Assembly (NCBI GenBank): GCA_022225965.2
Contig: JAKJXP020000033.1
Location: 186,001-250,000, forward strand
Reading direction: 5' to 3'
Origin: Diatrype stigma
Lineage: Eukaryota; Ascomycota; Sordariomycetes; Xylariales; Diatrypaceae
Length of the DNA: 64,000 nt
In this document: one piece after another, positions 44,720-56,999 of the stretch
Layout of the letters: each line of letters opens with the position of its first letter
Numbering within the stretch: the stretch's first letter is position 1
The notes under the pieces: model-generated
The model's input: only the letters and a program-made list of their open reading frames with translations
Told to the model about the DNA's origin: nothing
Databases searched by the model: none
Made by a program: the position numbers and the translations under genes

Positions 44720-46207
44720 TTATTCCCACTGTACGTCATAATATTCCTGACCCAAGTCTAGAGCAGTGAATCCGTAATCGTCCCGAGCATTCACATCAAC
44801 TCTTTCAGCAACTAGGAATTTGTAAACTTCCTTCCGAGACTCCTTGTTGCCAGGAGAGCCAAGCAAAGCATGAAGTGCCGTCCTGCCCTGGTCATCGGTC
44901 ATGTTCGGGTCGATCTGGAATAACAAGAGTGTCTTCACCACCGCAATCTTAGGATTTACCACTATGCAGGCATGATGAAGCGGTCCCCTGCCGTCCTTGT
45001 CTACGACGGTAGTATCTGCCCCTCGAAAGAGGAGTTCTGAGATAGCTTCGCTAGCATCCCATTCGGTCTGAATCAGGGAGACCAGTAGGCTGTTTGAACC
45101 GTTGTGTGTGGTTCCCAGGTTCGTATGCTGCGCTCCGGCCCTCAGGAGACGGATGAATAGGGTCTGTGCTATGAAGAAAGCATCCCGTCGAGGGCATTGC
45201 AATGGATCATCACATGATGCTGGTGACGGGAAACCACCGGCCGGGATGTTGTTGGGAACTGCTAACCAATCCATCACTCCCGCTAGTCGCGAAAGTATCG
45301 AGTCCCCGTAGATCGGACTCATTGCGTTCACGTCAACACCCTCCTCAAGCAGCACCTCAAGGTAATCAGATTCGTCACAGCATTGCACTCTGTTCCGCGC
45401 GCATCTTACGACTAGCGAGTGTAAGATCCCCTCGCCTCTGTCGTCCACCAATTGGTTGATCTCGCAATTCTGGAGCAGAAAGCGGAATTTCTGAAGTGCC
45501 AGAGGAGGCGGGCTCTTGCTGCTTCGTAAGGGGCGAAGAGCCACTTCCCAGATGCGCGTAGGCCCTTGATACCGGCATGGACCCATGGCATCCACATTGT
45601 AGTCGAACAAAAGTCTCATGAGCTTGAGAGGTGCTGGATTGATCATTGTGATGGCTAAAGGGCACACTTGATCATCGGTGTAATGAGGATTCGCCCCCTT
45701 CTGTAATAGCATTTCCACTAGGTTGTGTAGTTCATCCGCCTCTTGGGGGCTTGGACTCCCAGAATATTGGTAGATCGTCCAGTGCAGCAGAAGGTTTCCA
45801 CAACATGGTAATGTAGCATCCGCTCCACGGTCCAGAAGGAATCTAGCAGTGCGCAGATTTCTTGAGCGGATTGCAAGAAGTAGCGGGGTTTTCCAGTCCA
45901 GCGCGTTATTTGTAGGTGCACTCGGTGCGTCCGACGTGTGCTGGCCGAAAATATGATCAATATTCGCACCTACATCGAGAGTTCGAGCCAGTGTTGGGAT
46001 ATCGTCATGTTCGCAACCCCACTTCAACGCCTTACAACGTCCGGACGTAATGTCTTCTCGGTACAACGTTCTTGTAAGTTCGATTGACATGCGACGACAA
46101 GTGCGGGTTAATTTGGATAGGCTGGCAGCATCTGGAAGACAATCCGCCACACACAGTAGCAGCTCAGGGGGGAGTATGGCGAGACGCGAGAAGGGTTGTG
46201 AGGACAT
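44720..46207 (-). CDS. F-box and ankyrin-repeat protein
   Basis: Single exon, 495 residues. Residues about 10-50 form an F-box: AILPPELLLCVADCLPDAAS then LSKLTRTCRRM. Ankyrin units follow. Examples are DWKTPLLLAIRSRNLRTARF with LLDRGAD, EMLLQKGANPHYTD, YLEVLLEEGVDVNAMS, ELLFRGADTTVVDKDGRGPL with HHAC, and RTALHALLGSP with VNARDDYGFTALDL at the end. The middle units are diverged. F-box/ankyrin proteins form large, fast-evolving families in filamentous ascomycetes; the F-box would bind Skp1 and the repeats would select a partner. The partner is unknown. The ATG at 46207 gives an F-box at the expected distance from the N-terminus. Confidence 0.88.
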   Translation of the reverse strand: MSSQPFSRLAILPPELLLCVADCLPDAASLSKLTRTCRRMSIELTRTLYREDITSGRCKALKWGCEHDDIPTLARTLDVGANIDHIFGQHTSDAPSAPTNNALDWKTPLLLAIRSRNLRTARFLLDRGADATLPCCGNLLLHWTIYQYSGSPSPQEADELHNLVEMLLQKGANPHYTDDQVCPLAITMINPAPLKLMRLLFDYNVDAMGPCRYQGPTRIWEVALRPLRSSKSPPPLALQKFRFLLQNCEINQLVDDRGEGILHSLVVRCARNRVQCCDESDYLEVLLEEGVDVNAMSPIYGDSILSRLAGVMDWLAVPNNIPAGGFPSPASCDDPLQCPRRDAFFIAQTLFIRLLRAGAQHTNLGTTHNGSNSLLVSLIQTEWDASEAISELLFRGADTTVVDKDGRGPLHHACIVVNPKIAVVKTLLLFQIDPNMTDDQGRTALHALLGSPGNKESRKEVYKFLVAERVDVNARDDYGFTALDLGQEYYDVQWE

Positions 46208-47726
46208 GGCTATCTGTATTGCGGCGCTGTAGAATCATTCATAGGATCGACAATAAGCCGTGGGCTTGCAAGACACTCCGGTTCCGTCGCGATCAGCTAA
46301 AAATTACAGGTAGTAGGGGATCACCAGGATACGGCAAGGTGGAACACAGTATATATAGAGTTGACGTAGAGATAAATGGGGTTTGAACGAAAGACTATAA
46401 GAGCATGGTAACACATGGAGTGATACAACAGAATGGTATAATGCCGGAATGCAGTGAACAACATGTAGTCATCAACGTCGGATATTACCTAGATAAATAA
46501 GTCAGGACAATACTCAAGGATGGGTTGATAGCAACCCCCACTCAGAGACTTGAAGGTTGTTGCTCCTGCTAAGCAAGCCTCTAACCGTCGCAGATCTGTC
46601 TGTGGGTGGTGACAGGCACACATGGCAATGCCGGAAAGTGCGATTTCATGAGTATAAGTGATATATCATGCGGTTGTCTGATTCAAGGTCGGCTGCGACT
46701 GCTTGATTTATTGAGAACATCTAGAGTGTTGATGTAGATGCATTCTTACCCCCCACCACCCCCCAGCTTGATACCTGGTGGGTACTTAAGTTTGCTTTGA
46801 TAGGGGTTGAAATACACATATCTAAGCCGCCCATACGAGCTATTCTCATTTCAACCGGCCGATGTGTAGTTGAATAGATGGTGACTCTAGGTATATGTCG
46901 TTCCCCTGTGTTCCATTGCTTATCACATACACGAAGGAGATTTCTGAATGCTTCTGTCTGCCTCATCTCATCACAAGTTATTCTTGTTTGGTTGCTGTTT
47001 ATAGTTGTGTATTTCATAGCACCCCATTTCTTAGGACAGTCTGCTACACCCAGTATGCAGCTAGTATATACCCTTTGGTAGTAGAACAATCTGTAATTTT
47101 CTTGTATCTTTATTTCCATGTATGCAATGACCTAGTTGTTATGCTTGTTAAAACACTGCTCGGAAAAATTATGCCTCCCTAGGCAGATGCTTGATGATAG
47201 CATCACGGACGAAACAATGATCAGGACAAGGTTTAAGTGTAACCATGAAACGTCATAAGTATTATGTAACGTCTGTGATATTAGGGGACTTCAAAAGAAA
47301 CCAACTGTTGGTGCATAACAATGAAAGTACTTATTATTCTCAATTCTACACGTATCTAGAACTAAATGTACCGTCATATTTTATTAATCGACCTCGATTG
47401 TTATTTGAGTTGCCCAATAATGTAATAAACAATTGAATTTATTACGGGTAAAGTCAACATTATGATGCAGTTCAGAATTAATCTTGAAACGACTCCTACG
47501 GACTTGGGGATCCAACTTCTATCATACAAGCAAGCTTCGCAACGTGGGATGGCGCAAACAATATTCGCATCACGCTAGAGTCGTCGAATTCCAACAGGCA
47601 CACAATTCATCCCATCTCTTTCACCTCAAATCTGCGGAGGTGGTTTGCCAAACGATCAAGACAGACAGCCATATTTCAATCGTGTCCCAAACCGAGGTGA
47701 CCGAACTATATCCTTATCTCCCTACC
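46208..47726. other. Intergenic region
   Basis: 1.5 kb, becoming AT-richer toward 47.4 kb. Open frames at 46721-47119 (minus) and 46878-47182 (plus) overlap each other and show no motifs. The in-frame stretch 47484-47726 directly upstream of the next call may be leader. Confidence 0.45.
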
Positions 47727-48000
47727 ATGGCCCTCGTCCCTCACCACAGCCAGGACTCTGACAACACACCACCGATGCCTACCATATCGCGTGCCGAGCT
47801 GATGGGTCGCATTCCTCGTGTCGGAGATCCAGTTCATGACGTCCGTACCTGGATATCTGCCTACTTCTCTTCCTGCGGCCAGAGTGTTAAAATGGACAAC
47901 ATCATGTTGAATGGCGAGCAGCTCCACAGCCTTAGTCGTCACGCCCCTCGAAAGGCGATCAAAGAGCATAGTGATCTGAGCGACCGCGATGCCAAATATG
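47727..48000 (+). pseudogene. 5' part of an unidentified host gene split by the copia element
   Basis: An ATG in a strong context (ACCATGG) opens a 91-codon frame (MALVPHHSQDSDNTPPMPTI onward). It runs without stop into the left boundary of the copia element and is then ended by a TAG inside the LTR. When the element and one target duplication are disregarded, the frame continues uninterrupted on the far side from 55036 to a TGA at 55126-55128. The sequence is hydrophilic with GDPVHDVRTWISAYFSSCG and no motif I recognise. In-frame codons extend upstream to 47484, so the true start may be earlier. The split strongly suggests a gene lost by insertion, but the interrupted frame could also be chance. 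Confidence 0.45.
47996..48000. repeat. Target-site duplication of copia element, left copy (ATATG)
   Basis: ATATG directly precedes the left LTR; the matching copy is at 55032-55036 directly after the right LTR. Confidence 0.85.
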
Positions 48001-48394
48001 TGTAGGATTTGCTGAATGCAGCAAGGCAGTATAACAAAGCAATTACAAAGGAGTTGCACTTATACAGCAGAATTACTGCTGGGAACGGTATATTGCCGGA
48101 AGCAATTACTGTATGGAATAAAGGAAATAAGGACTTTCATTGTAATAGAAAGGATAGGGACAATTACCGCATTAGGAAATACTCTGTATATAAATAGGAG
48201 TAACAGCCATTTAGCTGATATATAGGAAGTTAGGACCTTATATATATACATACTTATACTTATATACGAATATTACTTTATACTTGAATAATTATCTTTA
48301 TATACGTCTGCTTAACCTTATTTAGAGCCTATTTATTCCATTGCTACATCCGTATTATCCAATATAATATAACCATATAACGTATAATCTTATA
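48001..48394 (+). repeat. Left LTR of copia element (394 bp)
   Basis: Begins TGTAGGATTTGCTGAATG and ends CTTATA (from CA by C-to-T). It is followed at once by GGTTATAAGGCCCGGGG, a plausible primer-binding site related to the TGGTATCAGAGCC-type copia sites. It is clearly less mutated than the right LTR. Confidence 0.88.
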
Positions 48395-48411
48395 GGTTAT
48401 AAGGCCCGGGG
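48395..48411 (+). other. Putative primer-binding site of copia element
   Basis: Sequence abutting the left LTR resembles copia sites that pair with a tRNA 3' end, allowing for transitions. The tRNA is not identified. Confidence 0.45.
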
Positions 48412-51400
48412 TAACGCCTAAATAGGCAATATATATTTATAAGACCTTTATACGGCTTGTAAAAGCCAGTATACCTTTTTTAAAAAAGGTTACCCTAAAG
48501 GAAATAGCAGATATAATATAATTAAGGTTATTTTTAATTCATTTATTTATATTTCGACCAATACTTATCCGAATCGGGAAATTTCTATACCATTAAAATC
48601 CTTTCGATTAGGATAATTAGATTTTAAGGCCGATTTATTATATTTACTTTTTCCGTTAAATCATAAAGTAGTTATTATTTAGATATTTCTGTTATAGATA
48701 TATCAGATTTTTTTATTCCATTATTCGTCCGTTTTTTTACCAAACCTTATCCGATCTGGACGAAACTTGAACCATTCGACAGCTTGATTAATTAAGTTTC
48801 ATATTTTAAAACATAATTTCTTTATTTTCATTACTTATAGAGATAGAAATTATTTATTAAGTAGTATTTTATATTGCTATATTATCTTTAATTATTACCG
48901 ATATTAACTTTACGGTTATTTTTTATTTAACCGTTAAAAAAATACGTAACCTATATTATTCGAATCAAAAGAATTTAAGCTTCTAGATTTTAAAAGGGAT
49001 TAATTTTACCGTTATCCTTTTTTATATAATTATTTATAATAATGGGAATTAATTCTTAAAGCCGCATTACGTTATTTAAAGGCATAAAGAATTATAAAAT
49101 ATGGGCCATTAAAATAAAAGTTATCCTTATAAAGAAAAATTTAAACCATGCCTTTATTTTGAAAATAAAAAAAATAGCTATAACAGTTGTAAAAATCCAG
49201 GAAAGCCAAGAAAGCCAAGAAAGTTAAGAAATCCTTATTTTTTTTTAAACGTTAATCCAGAAGGATAATAATAAAGCCTTGGCTATTATATAATTCCTTT
49301 ATAAAAAAGGTTCCTTAATTTATATTAAATCCATATTAAGCTATAAAAAAATTTAAGAAGCCTTAAAAAATCATTACCGGCCAAAAGGATTTATAATAGA
49401 ATTTTTATTATTAAAGGAATTCTTTAATTCTTTTATGGAAGATTTTGATATTTTCGAAGCTTATTTTAATAAAATAAGGTTTATAACGAACGAGCTTAAG
49501 CTAAATAAGATAAATCTTTTAGATTAGGTTATAATTATTTGGATATTAAATAATTTATTCGAAAAATATAAAGCTTTCGTTTAAAATATTACCTAATCTT
49601 TACGTTAGGATTTTTCAGTAATTTTTAAAAATACCTTATTTTTTTCTTTAATGGATGAATCCAGAAAAATGAATAAAAAGGAGAAAATTCTTTACGTAAA
49701 AAGCAAGAAACCTTGGAAATAGAAAAAACAAATATACTGCAACCATTGCAAAATTTAAGGGCACTAGGAAAAGGATTGTTATTTTTTTTATCCTAATAAG
49801 GCTTTAAAAAGCTGAAAAAAAAAAGGATAAGGTAAATAAGAAACAGTCCGGCCTTAAAAGGAATAAAAAGAAACAAGAGGAAAATAATTCCTTAGAATCC
49901 ATTAGTTTTAATAGTTTAAGGAAAGAAGAACGGGAAAAGAAATAAAAGGACTTTTTAGGTGCCTTAATCGATTTCGAAAAGGATACCCTTATTTTGGGCC
50001 CTATATCGGAAGAATCCAATAAAGGGGAAAACGAGGATTTATTTGAATTAGATCTTTCCGAATCCCTTTTTCTTTTTACGTTCGGAAGGATAGATATAGA
50101 CGATTTTAAAGTAAGTCGTTATAATATAAATAAAGCCAGCTTTATATATAATATTAATTCTGGCCCAAATTATTTAAATTTTATGCAATTTAAAGATAAG
50201 AATATAATAAAGCTAATTACGGATAACGGAATTATTTTTATTATTGTAACTAATAAAAATTTATTAATTAATATAAAGCAAATTTATAAAATCGTAAAAT
50301 AAAGTAACGTACGTTCCTTTATTATAAAAGAAGCTGGTAATTTAATAATATAATGTATTACCTTTAAAAAGGTATATACGATAAAAGGGATTAATTATAT
50401 TCCAGAATTAAGTATTAACCTTTTATTTATAAATAAGCTTAAGAATTGTTATATAGTTATAAATGCCATTAATAGCATTAAGCTATATAATAAAAATAAG
50501 GACCTTATTATAAAAGGATATTATAAAAACGGGTTATATTATATACCGTTTAAGTTAATTCCCGGCCAAAACAAGCCAAAGAATATATTGAATCTTATTA
50601 ATTAGCCTATATTTAATAAGCTTATTATATGGCATAATAAAATGGATTACTTATTTTTAAAGCCCTTAATAGAATTCCTTATATTTAAAGGGGTAAGAAT
50701 TTCGAAAAAGGAATACGTTTAGTATAATAATTAAAAGTATAATATTTGCAATATAACAAAAAATTACCGTAAGATAAATAAAACGGCTATAAACTAAAAG
50801 AAATATAATATTATACAAAGGATATATAATAATTTAGGAGGCCCATTATTTAATATTTATAATAGGTATAAATATTATATTACCTTTTTAAATAAACGAA
50901 GCCGTTATGTAAAAGTTAAGCTGTTAAATTTAAAATCAAAAGCTTTGGAAGCTTTTAAGGTATATAAGTTATAGGCTGAAAATTAAATAAAGCATAAAGT
51001 AAAGGAGTTTTTTATAAATAACGGTACGAAATATATAAATTTACGTTTCGAAATTTATTTATAAACGTACGGTATTATTTATTATATAATTCCTGTTTAT
51101 ACGAAAACACTTAATGGTTTAATAAAACGTATTAACCTAATTTTATTAAATAAGGTACGGGCGTTATTTATTTTTTTCGGCTTATTTAATTATTTTTGAG
51201 ATAAAGCCTTATTGGTAGCGGCTTATATTTATAACCGTATTTTATATAAGGCTTTAAATTATAAGCAGCCTTTTAAGATTTATTATGGGCATAAGCCGTA
51301 TATTAATAATTTATATATATGGAGTTTTATATATTATTATAATATTAATAAATACCGATATAAGCTAGACCTTAGGATTAGAAAAGGGGTTATTATCGGT

Positions 51401-54314
51401 TACGGTATCGAAAATAAAAATTATAAAATTTGGGATATAATAATCCAAAGGCTTATATAAATTAAGGACGTTAATATAAAGAACGGCGTTTTTATTAAAG
51501 ACCTTAATAATAATAATATAAGCCAAGGGGGCATTTTAAAAGCCGTAAATAATACAAAAGAATTTTCTTATATTTAAAGTAAAGGGGTAGCAAAAAGCCC
51601 AGCTATACCGAAGCCCTTTTATTTGCTTAATAAGCCCGTAACGGCTATAGGTTTAAATAATAAACTTATAACGGCTATAAAAGCTTCGGGAATTATATTA
51701 ATTGATTTAGTTAATAATTTTGATTATAAGCAAATAAAGGAATTACCGAATAAACGATATGTAATTAAAGCAGCTATAATTGTTATAAATAATCCAATAA
51801 TACGAATAGTTATTATTGTTACAATTAATCGAAATCTAAATAATAATTAGGAATTAAATAAAAAAATTAAGCTTAATAACTTAACCTTTATATCTTTAAG
51901 CTTTTTTATATCTTTAAATTTTATATAAAACTATATAAAGGTAAATATAAACCATTTGTTATATATAATAAAAGATACGTTATTATTTAATTAGCTTATA
52001 AATATATAAAAAAAAGAAAAAGCTGATTTTATTTTTTCGGCTTTTATAACCGAACCAATTACGTATAAATAAATAATAAATAATATAAATCGAAAATCCT
52101 AATATTTAGCTTGTAAAGTAGAAATAACGGAACTAAAAAAACAAAATAGCTATAATATAATGGATTTACTTAAGGAAAAATACCTTATAGGAATTCGTTA
52201 ATTATTTAAATTTAAATTTATTATTAAAGGTAACTTTATTAAACCTAATTGGATAATTAATAAGAATAAATTTAAACGCTTTAAAGTTAGATTTATTATA
52301 TAAGGATATAACCAATAATTAAGGGTGGATTATTTAAAAACCTTTTCCATTATAGCTAAACCGGAAACGTAGCATTTATTATTAATAATAGCCGTTAATA
52401 AGGAGTGGCCTATAATATAATACGACGTTTAAAACGGTTTTGTATATTTTAATATAAATATAGAAATTTATATACGGCTGTTAAAAAGTTTTTATTTAAA
52501 AGCTTATAATAAGGTAATTAAGCTTAATAAAGCTTTATACGGCTTAAAGCAATTACTTAGGCTTTGGTATAAATTCCTATTTCAAATATTATTAGCCGAA
52601 GGATTTATTATATTTCCTTACGACGAAGGAATATTTGTAAATAAAATAAGTAATATTTTTATTATTTGCTATATAAACGACTTATTAATAATAAGTCCGT
52701 CCGAAGCTAATATAAATAATTTAGCCACAAAGTTATTAAAATTTATTAAGCTAAATAAAATAAATTCCGTTTTTATTTATTTAAGTAACGATTTAAAAAT
52801 CGATTATTCTAATAAGGAAATACGTATAAGCCAAAAACGATATATAAAAAAGCTGTTTATTAAATACAATATACGTAATAATCCAAATATAAAGCTAGGA
52901 AATATTCCTTATATTTCCGGTCTTAAGTTTAAAAAAATAAATTAACAGCTTTAATATAAAAATTGTAAATTATTAAAAACAAATAAGTTCTTTATTATAC
53001 TTAACTTTAAAATTTCGACTTAATATAACTTATGTTATATGCATTTATGCCAAATTTATAAATAATCCAAATATAAACCATTTTAAAAAGTTATATAAAA
53101 TCTGGGGGTATTTATTAAAGCATCTTAATATAAGAGTTATATATAAGTATAACGGAGTTTTGAAATTAAAGGTTTATATAAATTTTAATTGGAAAAGTGA
53201 CTTATTAAATAAAAAATCTATAAGTAAGTATATAACCAGCTTAATAAATAGGGATAATTTTAACCCTATAAGCTGAATCTTTTAATTTTAAAAAATAATA
53301 TTCTTAAATTTTTATAAAGCAAAATATATGGCTTTAAAAAAGGATTAAAAAAAACCGTATATTTAGGTAATATGCTTAATTATTTAAATAAAGAATTAAA
53401 CCTAGGTTATCCGGATTAATTTCTAAAGGTATATATAAATAACGATGCCGCCTAAAAGCTGGCTAATAATCCTGAATTCCATAAAAAAATTAAGCATATA
53501 AATATAACTTATCACTTTAATAAAGAGGTAATAGCAAATAATAAGGCTATATTATATCATATTAATATAATAAAACAGTTAATTGATTTTTTAATAAAGC
53601 CGGTATTTAGCGTTATATTAAACAAGCTAATAAAATTAGCTAATATAATTAATATATAGTGGTTTTATTTTTTTAAAGGTTTTTCCATTAAAAGCCTGAT
53701 TTTTTCCGTATACGTACGTTTTATCCTGGGCTTTATACGATAAATAAGTAATTTCTTATTAATTTTTTAATACCGAATAAAAAAAGGATAAGCTAAAAAG
53801 CTTTTTATATTCCAATAAGGGCTTATATAATTATATATAAACGCAGTTTTGTTTATATAATTGCAAGTTATTTTAATATAGCCTTATTTATATAATTATA
53901 AGCCGGCAAAGCAAATGCTTAATTAATTATAACTACTTATATATTTATATTCATTATTTGCTTATATAATTACCTTTCTTTTTATATAGGTTTTATCGTT
54001 ATAACGGCTTTCCTAATATATATATATACGTTATTTAATTATAAAGACAAATTTTATATATTAATGCTTATTTATGGCTTTCGATAATTATTAAAAGGGG
54101 ATATAAGATTTGTTAAATGCAGCAAGGCAATATAATAAAGCAATTACAAAAGAATTGCATTTATATAGCAGAATTATTGCTAGGAACGGTATATTGCCGG
54201 AAGTAATTACTGTATGAAATAAAGGAAATAAGGACTTCCATTATAATAAAAAGGATAGGAACAATTACCGCATTAAGAAATATTCTATATATAAATAGGG
54301 GTAATAGCCACTTA

Positions 54315-54322
54315 GCTGATAT
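54315..54322. repeat. Target-site duplication of the MITE (GCTGATAT)
   Basis: The same 8 bp follow the MITE at 54851-54858; the left LTR has a single uninterrupted copy at the matching place. Confidence 0.92.
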
Positions 54323-54850
54323 CAGGGTGTCAAGCAACGCAACCTGTGCAACGTGATGTCCACCATTTGGTGTCCACCACCCTCTGCAATCCATCCATTC
54401 GGGATTTTTCGAAATTGCGCAACCTGCAACGCAATCCACGATAACTTCCCCTGGTTGCGCAACTGGTGGCAGGTTGCAGTGGCTGGTAATTGTGGCTAGT
54501 ATACACCGCCACATCAAGGATTATAGGGGCTAGTAGGGTCAAAGTGGAGGCTGGGAGGGGGGGGGTTGGTTGCCGTTGCCAGGTATGGGTTGGAACCTTC
54601 CATTAGGCAGGGCTACTGATAATGTGCTTCGGGCTTCGGATACGCCAGACAAACGCCAAAAATCCGCTTTACGACCATTGTATATGCCCTCACTTTAACC
54701 CGATTTGGGTACTGCAACCAGTGCAACGCCACTGCAATTTGGTTGCAGTTGCGCAACTTCAATCCACCAAATTCAGGGTGCTGGTTGCAGTTACTGCAAT
54801 CCATCCACCTGAGGGCTTGGTTGCAGTGGATTGCGTTGCTTGACACCCTG
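54323..54850. mobile_element. hAT-like MITE (528 bp) nested in the copia right LTR
   Basis: Perfect 20-bp terminal inverted repeats (CAGGGTGTCAAGCAACGCAA at the left, its complement at the right) are flanked by an exact 8-bp duplication, GCTGATAT (54315-54322 and 54851-54858). Both features are typical of hAT transposons. The interior has no transposase and many short GTTGCAG/CTGCAAC motifs near both ends, like the subterminal repeats that hAT transposases bind. GC content is normal, so it landed after the host element was mutated. Confidence 0.9.
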
Positions 54851-55035
54851 GCTGATATATAAAAAGTTAGAACCTTATATATATACATACTTATACTTAT
54901 ATACGAATATTACTTCATACTTGAATAACTACCTTTATATACGTCTGCTTAACCTTACTTAGAGCCTATTTATTCCACTGCTATATCCGTATTATTCAAT
55001 ACAATATAACCATATAACGTATAATCTTATAATAT

Positions 55036-55128
55036 GCTTCTTACGAGATGAAGGAAATGATTTCCGTGTGTTTCCAATCTACTTTCGTACATTTTCAACT
55101 AGCCGCATCCCATTCCCATCATTTGTGA
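55036..55128 (+). pseudogene. 3' remnant of the host frame split by the copia element
   Basis: This is the continuation in phase of the frame that stops at 48000: about 30 codons (SYEMKEMISVCFQ included), ending TGA. It overlaps the last base of the right target duplication by design of the join. See the 5' part for reasoning. Confidence 0.4.
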
Positions 55129-56999
55129 TTTTGTCGCTGATATGAAGATAGGCGTCGAATGCCCGAGGCAAATTTGATACTACAAAGGAACCTCTCCGAA
55201 AGTCACTGAGGCTCTTTAACAATCGATACAGCATCGTTGTTATTGGAGCATGCCTTGCGACGGCAATTCTACTATTCTAGCGAGGGTTGGGAGATATCTA
55301 TGGCCACTCAGTGCAGTCAAGTTACCTGAGTTCGAAACACAGTGGATGGGGCAATGCCAACTACATCAATGTTTTCGGTGCAGAGTTCATAAGACGACCG
55401 GAGGATAAGCAAGGCCAGCATGTAGCGTTGGCACATTTGTATTCATGCCCGACATATATGTTCGACTACGGCCATGGGCGAATATGCACTCGGGAGTTGC
55501 ACCAGGAAAGATTCACGAAAAACGTGATCGACACTCGTCAAGTACTCAATAAAAAACGCGATAGGTGGTTAGCACGTGAAGCCTGGAAACACCACGAAAC
55601 TAAGCTTGTGCTATCTCGATCGAGAATACCATGGCAGTTATAGTACTGGTAACGAGACGGCCTCTACAGATTGACAGTGTAGTGTCGTCTCCTCGGGTAA
55701 GTAGACATGGCGTGTAGTTGGCTTCGTAAGGCGGAGTTCTTATCTGTTATCATTACGCGAGCGATCCAGCTGAAGATCGATTCTGAAGATAACAAGGCAA
55801 GTCGCACTTTACGACATTTCAGGGCAATGTATATATCAATCTCTACTAGTCGATCTGTTTCCTGGCAGAGACCATCCATCTTGTGAGGTATGGTGATCAT
55901 CAGGCGTATAAGTTGTGGGTGCACCGGGGTGATATGGATTTCAAATTGCGGTTGGTGAACCCCTGAGCAAGATCTCATTAAGGTGGACTGATCAACCACC
56001 AACCCCTAACTAAGGTGGCTAGGACATCTACTAGTACCTAGTTAAGACTCCTGGGCCATCTCCACTACTATATCCAGCACGTACTACCGGGCCGCAAGGT
56101 CAGGGATGGGATGGGATGGGATGGGCGGCTCCGTTTCGATTCGCAACCCTTTACATCTTTAGGTGAGCAATTGTTTATAGTAGGTAGGTACTCTCCGCGG
56201 ACTGACTTAGACAGTCCGAAATACAACTAACACTTATTGTATGATCGGGGTTCGCTAGAACATGCGCCGACCGTTGAAGCTATGTCGTCACTACCCGGCA
56301 GTAAAATAGAAAAATTCCACTCTCACCTCCTGATTACTACATAGTATGTGACGATGAATCCATACTACGCATGTTTTTGCGGTTCATATTGTTAAGTGGC
56401 CTGCGTTATACCCTCCGTTGCCTATAGCTTTGCGAACAAGATCGTTGAATGGTGGAAAATGTTGCCAAGCGGCCTGTTGACGCTGTTAGCGATATAGCTG
56501 AAACAGGGGAAGATCTACTCTGCGACGAGCTTACCTATCCCGGCCGTCATCTATTACCCACTTGCCGTTGCGCCTTTACTACCTAGGTATGTAAGTATGT
56601 ATTACGTAGTGTTGTACAATACGTAGTAATTCCGTATGCGGTGAATTAGGGAATCTGCTCCGTCTTCCCTCCGTCGCAACGAGAGAGAAAGAGAGTTTGT
56701 CCACCTTTTGGAGACAAGGCGATTCGCGAGAATCGTTTCCATAGCTAGGTATCCCACACTCCGGTCTTCCCTTGTGGCTGTCGGTAGACACGAGTTTGTT
56801 TCTAGCCGAAGCTGTCATTAGCCCGTTTCATCCAGCACTCCTTGCCATATAGCATCCCCTATAATCTGGACATCGGTCCGCCCTACGTATACCATGTACG
56901 AATAGTATGCCATGGATGTCATCCCGTATAAGAAGACAGCCATGGACATGGCGACGCCAGCCTCAAGTCTTGCTGTCGGTATGTTGCATATCGTTCAAC
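55129..56999. other. Intergenic region
   Basis: No supported gene. A 118-codon frame at 55287-55643 (plus) has a Tyr/His/Arg composition but no motif. A short (GGGAT)n repeat lies at 56104-56125. The final part is the promoter of the lyase gene. Confidence 0.45.

Larger units (their letters stand above)
48001..55031 (+). mobile_element. Ty1/copia LTR retrotransposon, inactivated by RIP-type mutation
   Basis: LTRs lie at 48001-48394 and 54102-55031 (the latter enlarged by a nested MITE), with 5-bp duplication ATATG. The interior is extremely AT-rich and full of stops, yet the copia gene order can be read. A gag zinc knuckle, CNHC...GH...KDC (about 49735-49785), is followed by a protease-like INSGPNY segment (about 50152) that has Asn in place of the catalytic Asp. 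The integrase end has KLDLRIRKGVIIGYGIEN (about 51360). The reverse transcriptase has FKVRFII, KALYGLKQ, LWYKFLF and YINDLLI at 52670 (YVDDLL in live elements). An RNase H-like KYMALKKD lies near 53325. Integrase precedes reverse transcriptase, which distinguishes copia from gypsy. A purine tract (54092-54101) abuts the right LTR. No protein could be made from it now. Confidence 0.92.
54102..55031 (+). repeat. Right LTR of copia element, interrupted by a MITE
   Basis: Begins TATAAGATTTGTTAAATG, the left-LTR start with G-to-A and C-to-T changes, and ends CTTATA at 55031. Removal of 54323-54850 and one 8-bp duplication restores colinearity with the left LTR. Differences between the LTRs are almost all C-to-T or G-to-A in the right copy. 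Confidence 0.88.
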
